From Lachnospiraceae bacterium (GTDB lineage: Bacteria > Bacillota > Clostridia > Lachnospirales > Lachnospiraceae), in contig JAIECC010000292.1 of the NCBI GenBank assembly GCA_029068665.1, positions 1-6,422 on the forward strand: 6,422 nucleotides of DNA, in the 5' to 3' direction. The position numbers and the translations under genes were made by a program. The notes under the pieces were generated by a model. It did no database searches. It was not told the DNA's origin and was given only the letters and a program-made list of their open reading frames with translations. Positions 1-6,422 of the stretch are shown here, piece after piece. Position 1 is the first letter of the stretch. The number at the start of each line of letters is the position of its first letter.

Positions 1-1
1 G

Positions 2-2446
2 AGTACCGCCGCAATTAATGAGGGGGGAACCGTATATATGTCAGGAATCAGCCAGCGGATTACAAGGCATTTTGAGACTTTAATTGACCTGCAGTTTGAT
101 CAGGTGGAAGGTATTACGGATGGAACTCCCCCGGATACGGTTACATATGGCACTGATATGATAGAAAAGCTGACAACCAGTGGAAAGATTTGTGATTTTG
201 ATAAGTTGGCGCTTTACTCAAAAGATGGAGAATTTGAAATGCTGTATGGGGATTTGGTAGAACTGGATGATCCGGAACCCTTTTTGAACTCCATAAATGC
301 AGGTGAACGTAAAGTGGCGATCGGACATACAGATTCCGGCGAGGCAGTTATATTACTGGGAGTTCCTGCAGTTTATCCTATGAAGAGCGGAAAACGCTGT
401 GCTGCACTTGTAGCAGGAATGCCTGCGGATTATGTTAATAGAGCTCTTTCTCTGGATATGGATTCAACCATGATGTATTCTCATATCATTCGGTATGATG
501 GCAGTTATGTTGTTAAGAATACAGATTCACAGGCAGATAATTATTTCTTTCGTTTGAGAAATGAGTTTGATGCGGCAGATGAAAGAAATATAGAAGACTA
601 TATAAAAGAACTTCAGGCGGCGATTGCCGAGGGAAAGGATTACTCCGGTGTACTTGTGCTGGCCAATGAGAACAGGCACATTTATTGTACCAAGCTGTCA
701 GATTCCGAGTGGTATTTGGTATCCGTTATGCCCTATGGAGAACTGGATACGACCATCGGCAGTCTGGATGCCCAGCGTACCATTCTGTTTATTGGATGCT
801 TTGGAATTATATTGATTCTTCTTTTATCTATTTTCTCTGTTTATTTTAATATGACGAAGAAGCAGTTAAATGAAATCAATGAAGCAAGAGAGGAAGCCGT
901 TCGGGCCAATAAGGCAAAGAGTGAGTTTCTCTCCAATATGAGTCATGATATCCGGACACCGATGAATGCTATTGTGGGTATGACTGCAATTGCTTCTTCC
1001 AATCTGGATGACAGGCAGAAGGTAGCGGATTGCCTTAGGAAAATCACATTATCCAGCAAGCATCTGTTGGGGTTGATCAATGATGTGCTTGATATGTCGA
1101 AAATTGAAAGTGGTAAACTGACATTGAATATGCATCAGGTATCCTTACGTGAGACCATGGAAAGTGTTGTAAATATTGTACAGCCTCAGGTAAAAGAAAA
1201 GAATCAGAATTTTGATGTTTTTATTCAGGATGTCATGGCAGAAGAGGTGTTTTGCGACAGCGTCCGTCTGAATCAGGTATTGTTGAATTTTCTTTCCAAT
1301 GCCATTAAGTTCACACCGGAGGAGGGAACGATTCATGTTTCACTTCTGGAGGAAGAATCACCGGTAAGTCAGAATCATGTCCGGGTTCATCTGCGTGTGA
1401 AAGACAATGGTATAGGAATGACATCAGAGTTTCAGGAGAACATCTTTGAAAGCTTTACTCGGGAAAACAGCAGTGTTGTTCATAAGACGGAAGGTACCGG
1501 ACTTGGAATGGCAATTACGAAATATATCATAGATGCCATGGGTGGAACGATTGAATTGAACAGTGCCCTGGGCGAAGGTACGGAATTTCACGTTACATTG
1601 GATTTGGAGCGGGCTCCGGTTCAGACAGAGGATATGATTCTTCCGGAGTGGGACCTGCTGGTAGTGGATGATCATGAGGAGCTTTGTTTAAGCACAGTAG
1701 CAGCTCTGAAAGAGGCCGGGGTAAATGGAGAATGGGCTTTAGACGGCATGACGGCACTTCAGATGATAGAGGAACGGCACCAGAAGCAGGAGGATTATCA
1801 CATTATACTTCTGGACTGGAGGATGCCGGATATGAATGGAACTGAATTAGCCCGTGAAATTCGTAAGCGGGTAGGTAATGAGATTCCAATTCTTTTGTTT
1901 TCGGCTTATGATTGGAGTGAGATTGAAAAAGAGGCGAAAGCGGCAGGAATCAGTGGATTTATTTCCAAACCGTTGTTCAAGTCTACGCTATTCCACGGAC
2001 TAAGGGCATTTGCAGGAGAAGCAAACCAAACCCGGGAGCCGGAGGAGGAAAAAGTTTATCATTTTGAAGGTGTGAAAATCCTGCTGGCAGAGGATAATGA
2101 TATGAATTGGGAAATTGCATATGATCTGCTTTCTGTTTCCGGTCTGGAACTGGAACGTGCAGAAAATGGTCAGATTTGCGTTGAAAAGTTTAAACGGTCA
2201 GAAGTAGGTTTTTATAATGCCATTCTTATGGATATTCGGATGCCTGTTATGACAGGGTATGATGCAGCAAAAAATATTCGGGGACTGGACCGGACAGATG
2301 CGGATATTCCGATTATTGCCATGACGGCTGATGCATTTTCAGAGGATATACAGCACAGTCTTGACTGTGGCATGAATGCGCATATTGCAAAACCAATTGA
2401 AATAAACGAAGTACTTCGTGTACTCGAAAAATATATTAAAAAATGA
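2..2446 (+). CDS. Hybrid sensor histidine kinase with cache-like sensor and two receiver domains (5' end probably outside window)
   Basis: Membrane-bound two-component sensor predicted to autophosphorylate on His and pass phosphate to Asp in its own receivers. Residues are numbered from the ATG at 38. Residues 1-245 form an extracytoplasmic, cache-like sensor; 248-272 are a hydrophobic membrane helix; 273-297 a charged linker. The H-box NMSHDIRTPMN carries the phospho-acceptor His303. The HATPase has N-box Asn417/Asn421, G1 DNGIG at 456-460, an F-box near 470-475 and G2 GTGLG at 486-490. Receiver 1 (about 538-660) has Asp544/Asp545, Asp593, Ser622 and Lys644. Receiver 2 (about 678-800) has Glu685/Asp686, Asp732, Thr763 and Lys785. 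Both look competent. There is no Hpt or DNA-binding domain, so output must act through other proteins. A cache sensor is normally flanked by two membrane helices, but none precedes it here, and the frame stays open from 38 back to base 2. I therefore infer that the start and first helix lie upstream and treat the gene as 5'-partial. The signal sensed is unknown. Confidence 0.93.
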   Translation, partial: STAAINEGGTVYMSGISQRITRHFETLIDLQFDQVEGITDGTPPDTVTYGTDMIEKLTTSGKICDFDKLALYSKDGEFEMLYGDLVELDDPEPFLNSINAGERKVAIGHTDSGEAVILLGVPAVYPMKSGKRCAALVAGMPADYVNRALSLDMDSTMMYSHIIRYDGSYVVKNTDSQADNYFFRLRNEFDAADERNIEDYIKELQAAIAEGKDYSGVLVLANENRHIYCTKLSDSEWYLVSVMPYGELDTTIGSLDAQRTILFIGCFGIILILLLSIFSVYFNMTKKQLNEINEAREEAVRANKAKSEFLSNMSHDIRTPMNAIVGMTAIASSNLDDRQKVADCLRKITLSSKHLLGLINDVLDMSKIESGKLTLNMHQVSLRETMESVVNIVQPQVKEKNQNFDVFIQDVMAEEVFCDSVRLNQVLLNFLSNAIKFTPEEGTIHVSLLEEESPVSQNHVRVHLRVKDNGIGMTSEFQENIFESFTRENSSVVHKTEGTGLGMAITKYIIDAMGGTIELNSALGEGTEFHVTLDLERAPVQTEDMILPEWDLLVVDDHEELCLSTVAALKEAGVNGEWALDGMTALQMIEERHQKQEDYHIILLDWRMPDMNGTELAREIRKRVGNEIPILLFSAYDWSEIEKEAKAAGISGFISKPLFKSTLFHGLRAFAGEANQTREPEEEKVYHFEGVKILLAEDNDMNWEIAYDLLSVSGLELERAENGQICVEKFKRSEVGFYNAILMDIRMPVMTGYDAAKNIRGLDRTDADIPIIAMTADAFSEDIQHSLDCGMNAHIAKPIEINEVLRVLEKYIKK
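21..27 (+). promoter_or_regulatory. Purine run resembling a Shine-Dalgarno site before the ATG at 38 (doubtful start signal)
   Basis: AGGGGGG lies 10 bases upstream of the ATG at 38, a plausible distance for a ribosome binding site, and would support translation starting there. However, the same bases are in frame with the kinase gene and encode part of Glu-Gly-Gly, and a start at 38 would leave the extracellular sensor without an N-terminal membrane helix or signal peptide. I think it is more likely coding sequence that happens to look like a binding site. The preceding sequence is needed to decide. Confidence 0.25.
2406..2419. repeat. 14-base perfect palindrome at the 3' end of the kinase gene
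   Basis: ACGAAGTACTTCGT is identical to its own reverse complement. It lies inside the kinase coding sequence, about 27 bases before the stop codon. No T-run follows, so it is not an intrinsic terminator. A perfect 14-base palindrome is expected about 0.4 times by chance in a window of this length, so it may well mean nothing. An operator or an mRNA structure acting on the downstream gene is possible but unsupported. Confidence 0.3.
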
Positions 2447-2460
2447 AAAGAGTGTAAAAG
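2447..2460 (+). promoter_or_regulatory. 14-base kinase/J-TPR junction with a weak ribosome binding site
   Basis: Only 14 bases separate the kinase stop codon from the ATG of the J-TPR gene. The best Shine-Dalgarno candidate is the A-rich purine stretch AAAAGAG, which matches the consensus poorly. There is no room for a promoter or terminator. This suggests that the two genes share a transcript and that translation of the second may be helped by ribosomes finishing the first. Co-transcription is inferred from spacing and orientation. Confidence 0.5.
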
Positions 2461-5400
2461 ATGGAAGAAGCATTAGTTTGGAAAGTTTTAGGCTTAGAGC
2501 CGACAAAAGATGAAACACAGTTGAAGGAACGGTATCATGAACTGCTTCGGGCAGTGAATCCGGAGGATGATGCAGAAGGGTTTAAACGGCTGCGGGAAGC
2601 CTATGAGACAGCAATGGAGCTGATTCGGGTACCGGATGATACAGTGGAACCGGAAGAAAAGCAGAAGGATGAAATTGACATCTGGCTTGATCGGGTGAAT
2701 GATGTCTATTGGTATAAGGATACAAGAAACAATCCGGATTTGTGGCAGGAACTATTTAGCGACCCGATTTGTGTAGCGCTGGATACTGCGCTGGAAGTGC
2801 GGGAACGCTTTTTAGTGTATTTAATGAGCCATAATTATATGAAGCAGGAAATCTGGCAGCTGATTGATAAGGAATTTAATATTCGTGCAGACATAAAAGA
2901 GCTGGAAGAAATGTTTCCAAGGGATTTTCTGGATTATGTACAGTATCAGATTGAAAATCAAAACTTCTTTCCATATGAGTATTTAGAGGTAAAGGGACTT
3001 GATGAATCAGAAGTTCAATTAGATACATATGTTGCATCCTATTTGAGAATCAAGGCAAAGATGGATCGTGAAGAATATGAATCCCTCTGGCAGCAGCTGG
3101 AAGATCTGGCAGCTTATGAGGTTTATCATCCTTATGAAGATGTGCAACGAATTCATCTATACCTGATAGAACAGAAAGTGGATTCGGCTGTGTCTTTAAG
3201 TAAAAAACTGCTGGAAGAATATCCGGATGATGTATATATTGGATATTGGGCAGGAAGGGCCTATTGGAATGCGGAAGAATGGGAACCGGCATATCAGTGC
3301 TGGCAGCACGTGGTGGATTGCATGCCGGATCATTACAGCGCCCGGGTGGAAATCGCAAAGTATTATGTTAAAATCCATGAGATTCTAAAGGCAAAGGAAT
3401 TAATTATGGATCTTTTGGAGATCAATGGGAGAGATGAGTCTGTTCTGGATCTAATGCGTGAAGTGAATGTGCCGCTGATTGGATACTATTATGATTTAGC
3501 AGAAAAAGAACCGGAGAATAAGCAGCATGCAATTGAAGCATGTTGGTGTATGTTTCAGAATGAGCAGTTCGAGGCAACCATTGAAGCATTGGAAGAACTG
3601 AGTATTCAGCCGGAAGAGGCAGTGTATTACGATTATGTCAATATGAAGGGCCGCTGCTTTCTGGGACTGGATCGGTATGTTGAAGCGATTGAGTATTTGT
3701 TAAAATGGGAAGAATGCAGAAAGAATCTGATCGATGATGGTTCTGATAAGTATAAGAAGCGTCAATCCAGAGAAGGATTTATAAAGTCTGCCATAGGTGT
3801 AGCATATCAGAATATAAAGGATTTCTCACATGCAGAGCAGTATCTGAAGGAAGGTATTCGACTGGAGCGGGATGAATGGGTTCGTCATTCCTTTATGGAT
3901 CGTCTGGCATTGTTATATTATGATAATGAAAAGTATGAGAGCTGCGTGGATACCTGCAGCGCAATCATAGAAGAAGATGCAGGGTATTATCCTGCATATC
4001 TCCGTCGGCAGCAGGCATATTTTGAGATGCAGAACGGGCAGAATGTGGTAGATGATTATTATAATGCCATACGTATTTTCCCGAAATACTATAAGCCGTA
4101 TCTGTTGGCGGTAAGGGTATTTTGCATTTATCGGCAGTATGAGGATGCAAAAAAGGTAATTGAAGCGGCCAGAGAACAGGACATTCATCAGGAACTTCTG
4201 CAGTTCTATGAAGTACGGGTACTTCGGAATCTTGCACGTACGGAAGAAGAAAATCGGAAGGTAATGAATCTTTGTCAGCAATTAAAAAAGGAGCTTCAGG
4301 AAGCTGAGCTGGCAGAAAAAAATGTCAATCAGGATGAAAGCACCATGTCGGAGGCAGAACTGGTAGAACAGGACATGCGTAAGGATGGCATGCCTCAGGA
4401 TAAAGTAGATAGAAAAGATCTGGCATTTGAAGAAATACTGATTTGTATGGATATGGATCAGTTAGATCAGGCGATGGAGTTGATATTAGCGGAAATTCAA
4501 AAAGGAAACACGGATTATCGGCTGCATTGGGTAAAAGCAGATATTCATCGCATGAAGCAGGAGTATGAAACTGCTTTATCCGAATATACCCGACTGGAAC
4601 AGGAAATGCCGGATCATGCAGATATTACCTATCAAAAAGGTATATGCTTAAAAAAGATGGGAAATACGGCAGCTGCACTTCAGGCATTCCAGTCCGCTGT
4701 GAAGAAGGATGCAAAGCATTCCAGGGTAAATCACGAGTTAATGAGAATATACAGTCAGCGTTTTGACGATTATGAGTTGAAATCAGCATATGGTGCTGCT
4801 TTGAAGTATATAAATGCACAGCTGGATTTGGTTCCGGATGCATATTACTATATTGAACGTGGCCTTCTGTATATGGATAATTTTAATATGGACCTGGCTG
4901 TGGCAGATTATCAAAAGGCATTGGAGCTGGAACCGGATAATGTATATGCCTACAATAATATCGGTTATGTACTCCAGTCAAAAGGAAAATTTGAGGAAGC
5001 GATTTCTTATTTTAAGCAGTCAATTGAACATATGACAGATGAGAAAACGCTGTTGCCATATCGTAATATGGCTTCCTGCTATAAGGCACTGCGGCAGTGG
5101 GATAAGGGAATTGAAATTCTGGAAAAAGCACGGGAGCTTTCCCCTTCCAGCAGCTCTGTCTATTACAGCCTGGCTAATATGTATGCCTGCAAAGGCGATA
5201 TGGCCCATGCAAAGCAAATATATGAGGAAGCCTTGGAGAAGAAACTGATTCGTCAGTATAACTATTATGAAAATGTGATAAATAATGTATATTTATTGTC
5301 CGGTGATATTCAAAGTGCCAAGAATATGTACAATAAATGGTTAAATGAGACAAAGCACCAGAAGGAAAATAACCGAAAGGCTGCTGAGATGCGTGTATGG

Positions 5401-5976
5401 GCGTTGGAGCAATATGGCTGCTTTTACTATTATCAGAGAAATCTGAAACAGGCGATTCACTATCTGGAGGAAGCCGTTAAACTGGCACAGAAGTATGAAA
5501 TTGACATTGATGTGGCAGGCAGACGTCTGGCTGTAGCCTACCTGTTGTCCGGACAGCAGAAAAAGGCAAAGGACATGGCAGAGATAACTATGAAAGCACT
5601 GATTTGTGCAAACCATGTACCGAAGGAATTGAAGCAGCAGGAGGCAGAAGACCCGGAAACAGTGTCAGCGTATCTTTCCTACCGTCCGCTGGCACCTCAG
5701 AGACTGGATCGAATCGCACAGGTGTATCTTTGCCTTGGTGATGTGAAGCGCAGCCTGGAATGTCTGGAGCAGATTAAGGATATACCACGCTGTAGAAGCT
5801 GTGCCTATGCGGTCTGCTATGATTCCATGATTACCCGGGCACTTTTGGCAGAGATTCAAGGTGATCTGTCATCAGCAATCCGGCTTTACGAGCAGGCAGT
5901 TGTCATTAATCCGGGAGATGAAGAAGTGGTGCTGACGCTGCAGGCTTTAAGACAAAAGAGAGATACCGGAAAATAA
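2461..5976 (+). CDS. Large J-like domain/TPR-repeat protein, probable co-chaperone of the downstream Hsp70
   Basis: Predicted cytosolic protein of 1171 residues with no signal peptide or membrane helix. Residues 4-52 have the layout of a J domain: a WKVLGLEPT opening, a helix around LKERYHELLR, a loop, then FKRLREAYETAME. The loop reads NPEDD at 33-37 in place of the HPD that normally stimulates Hsp70 ATPase. An xPEDDxEGFxxLRxAYE pattern is, from memory, typical of atypical J proteins found near hscC genes. After a less repetitive stretch (about 60-235) come many TPR-like helical pairs, roughly at 256-290, 387-420, 437-470, 473-506, 680-713, 717-750, 792-825, 826-859, 863-896, 897-930 and 1120-1152. 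A charged linker at about 605-652 divides the solenoid. Near the C terminus Cys1111, Cys1114 and Cys1119 form a small cluster. The Hsp70 gene 49 bases downstream is the likely partner. The TPR array would bind clients or scaffold a complex, but its target is unknown. It is much longer than the enterobacterial DjlB/DjlC proteins, which are under 500 residues. Confidence 0.9.
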   Translation: MEEALVWKVLGLEPTKDETQLKERYHELLRAVNPEDDAEGFKRLREAYETAMELIRVPDDTVEPEEKQKDEIDIWLDRVNDVYWYKDTRNNPDLWQELFSDPICVALDTALEVRERFLVYLMSHNYMKQEIWQLIDKEFNIRADIKELEEMFPRDFLDYVQYQIENQNFFPYEYLEVKGLDESEVQLDTYVASYLRIKAKMDREEYESLWQQLEDLAAYEVYHPYEDVQRIHLYLIEQKVDSAVSLSKKLLEEYPDDVYIGYWAGRAYWNAEEWEPAYQCWQHVVDCMPDHYSARVEIAKYYVKIHEILKAKELIMDLLEINGRDESVLDLMREVNVPLIGYYYDLAEKEPENKQHAIEACWCMFQNEQFEATIEALEELSIQPEEAVYYDYVNMKGRCFLGLDRYVEAIEYLLKWEECRKNLIDDGSDKYKKRQSREGFIKSAIGVAYQNIKDFSHAEQYLKEGIRLERDEWVRHSFMDRLALLYYDNEKYESCVDTCSAIIEEDAGYYPAYLRRQQAYFEMQNGQNVVDDYYNAIRIFPKYYKPYLLAVRVFCIYRQYEDAKKVIEAAREQDIHQELLQFYEVRVLRNLARTEEENRKVMNLCQQLKKELQEAELAEKNVNQDESTMSEAELVEQDMRKDGMPQDKVDRKDLAFEEILICMDMDQLDQAMELILAEIQKGNTDYRLHWVKADIHRMKQEYETALSEYTRLEQEMPDHADITYQKGICLKKMGNTAAALQAFQSAVKKDAKHSRVNHELMRIYSQRFDDYELKSAYGAALKYINAQLDLVPDAYYYIERGLLYMDNFNMDLAVADYQKALELEPDNVYAYNNIGYVLQSKGKFEEAISYFKQSIEHMTDEKTLLPYRNMASCYKALRQWDKGIEILEKARELSPSSSSVYYSLANMYACKGDMAHAKQIYEEALEKKLIRQYNYYENVINNVYLLSGDIQSAKNMYNKWLNETKHQKENNRKAAEMRVWALEQYGCFYYYQRNLKQAIHYLEEAVKLAQKYEIDIDVAGRRLAVAYLLSGQQKKAKDMAEITMKALICANHVPKELKQQEAEDPETVSAYLSYRPLAPQRLDRIAQVYLCLGDVKRSLECLEQIKDIPRCRSCAYAVCYDSMITRALLAEIQGDLSSAIRLYEQAVVINPGDEEVVLTLQALRQKRDTGK

Positions 5977-6012
5977 AGGACAGCTTAAGGATAGATATTG
6001 AAGAAAAAGTAG

Positions 6013-6020
6013 AAAGGTGA
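6013..6020 (+). promoter_or_regulatory. Ribosome binding site of the Hsp70 gene
   Basis: AAAGGTGA ends 5 bases before the ATG at 6026 and matches the 3' end of 16S rRNA well over GGTGA. It supports that start, which also gives an Hsp70 beginning right at the expected MLVGIDLGTTNS. The 49-base gap (5977-6025) shows no hairpin followed by Ts and no clear -35/-10 pair, so the gene is probably read from the upstream transcript. Confidence 0.75.
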
Positions 6021-6025
6021 TTAAC

Positions 6026-6422
6026 ATGTTAGTTGGAATCGATCTTGGAACCACCAATAGTTTAGTGGCGTATTATACGGAGGACGGACCCCAAATAATT
6101 CCGAATCGTTTAAATAAAAATCTGACCCCCTCTATTGTAAGTGTAGATGGTGATGAGATTTATGTAGGAGAGACGGCAAGAGAGCGAATGCTGTTATATC
6201 CGGATACCGCAGCCAGTGTATTTAAGCGGACGATGGGAAGTGATAAGAAATACCGGCTGGGCGATCATTTCTTTACATCAGAGGAACTGTCTTCGTTTGT
6301 TCTGCGTTCTTTAAAAGAAGATGCTGAGGTTTATCTGGGAGAGCCGGTTACGGAGGCAGTGATCAGTGTGCCGGCATACTTTAATGATGCCAGAAGAAAA
6401 GCTACAAAGCGGGCAGGAGAAC
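6026..6422 (+). CDS. hscC: HscC-like Hsp70-family ATPase chaperone, N-terminal part (3' end outside window)
   Basis: The first 132 codons of an Hsp70-family protein. The visible part is the first half of the nucleotide-binding domain, which would bind and hydrolyse ATP to drive client binding by a C-terminal domain outside the window. The phosphate-1 motif IDLGTTNS is at residues 5-12, and the VPAYFNDARRKAT motif of the family is near residue 115. The stretch FKRTMGS, followed by YRLGDHFFTSEELSS and VLRSLKEDAE, matches my memory of Escherichia coli HscC (FKRAMGS, WRLG, PELSSLVLRSLKEDAE) better than Bacillus DnaK (IKRHMGT). This points to a specialised paralogue, not the housekeeping DnaK. The context agrees: there is no hrcA, grpE or dnaJ beside it, but an atypical J-TPR gene directly upstream. 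The HscC assignment rests on recalled sequences and only about a quarter of the protein, so Hsp70 family is near certain and the subfamily is probable. Confidence 0.92.
   Translation, partial: MLVGIDLGTTNSLVAYYTEDGPQIIPNRLNKNLTPSIVSVDGDEIYVGETARERMLLYPDTAASVFKRTMGSDKKYRLGDHFFTSEELSSFVLRSLKEDAEVYLGEPVTEAVISVPAYFNDARRKATKRAGE

Noticed and set aside
2354..2369. Hairpin CACAGTC/GACTGTG considered as an intrinsic terminator
   Set aside because: The stem is short with a very tight loop, no T-run follows, and it lies about 75 bases before the end of the kinase coding sequence.
2443..2457. Tiny ATGA-overlapping frame encoding MKRV at the kinase stop
   Set aside because: Four codons with no supporting signal. 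The overlap with the stop codon is probably chance in an A-rich junction.
3050..3358. Antisense open frame of 102 codons opposite the TPR gene
   Set aside because: A shadow frame with Pro- and His-rich composition typical of reverse-complemented coding sequence. It shows no motif and no start signal.
3913..4281. Antisense open frame of 122 codons opposite the TPR gene, overlapping another at 3965-4237
   Set aside because: It lies fully within a well-supported coding gene on the opposite strand, has no recognisable domain and no convincing ribosome binding site. Long antisense frames are common opposite genes of this codon composition.
5977..6025. Gap before the Hsp70 gene considered for a promoter, CIRCE-like heat-shock operator or terminator
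   Set aside because: I see no TTAGCACTC-type inverted repeat, no paired -35/-10 boxes and no hairpin. Only the ribosome binding site is supported.
6026..6422. Housekeeping DnaK as the identity of the Hsp70
   Set aside because: The segment between the phosphate motif and VPAYFND resembles HscC more than DnaK, and the usual hrcA-grpE-dnaJ neighbours are absent from the upstream side. The gene is cut, so the possibility is not fully excluded.
1..6422. Defence system, mobile element, CRISPR array or structured RNA
   Set aside because: There is no transposase, integrase, nuclease, regularly spaced repeat or tRNA/rRNA-like sequence. Nearly the whole window is accounted for by three coding genes of similar codon style.

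Overview
The window looks like chromosomal DNA of a gut-type Clostridia, most likely Lachnospiraceae. This is inferred from the moderate G+C content, the codon style (many CCG, CGG and GAA codons), a very large cache-type hybrid histidine kinase of a sort common in that family, and an Hsp70 signature of the Bacillota/HscC kind. I could not run any search, so the taxon is an inference.

The layout is simple and compact: three genes on the + strand, all in the same direction, with no terminator visible between them. (1) A hybrid sensor histidine kinase occupies the left edge to 2446. Its reading frame is open to the first bases of the window, so its real start is probably upstream. (2) After only 14 bases comes a 1171-residue cytosolic protein (2461-5976). 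It has a divergent J-like domain at its N terminus, in which the usual HPD is replaced by Asn-Pro-Glu, followed by a long solenoid of TPR-type repeats. (3) After 49 bases with a good ribosome binding site comes the 5' part of an Hsp70-family ATPase (6026 to the right edge). Its N-terminal sequence resembles HscC more than the housekeeping DnaK.

Read together, genes 2 and 3 look like a specialised Hsp70/J-protein pair. The J-TPR protein would be the dedicated co-chaperone and client adaptor of the HscC-like ATPase, as in Gram-negative bacteria where hscC lies near genes for atypical J proteins. The kinase upstream is probably co-transcribed with them. Whether it is functionally connected, for example by sensing an envelope or nutrient signal that calls for the chaperone pair, is speculative. 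The most interesting points are the non-canonical J motif, the size of the TPR co-chaperone, its C-terminal cysteine cluster, and the coupling of a two-receiver sensor kinase to a chaperone operon. There is no RNA gene, mobile element, CRISPR array or gene-free stretch longer than 50 bases.
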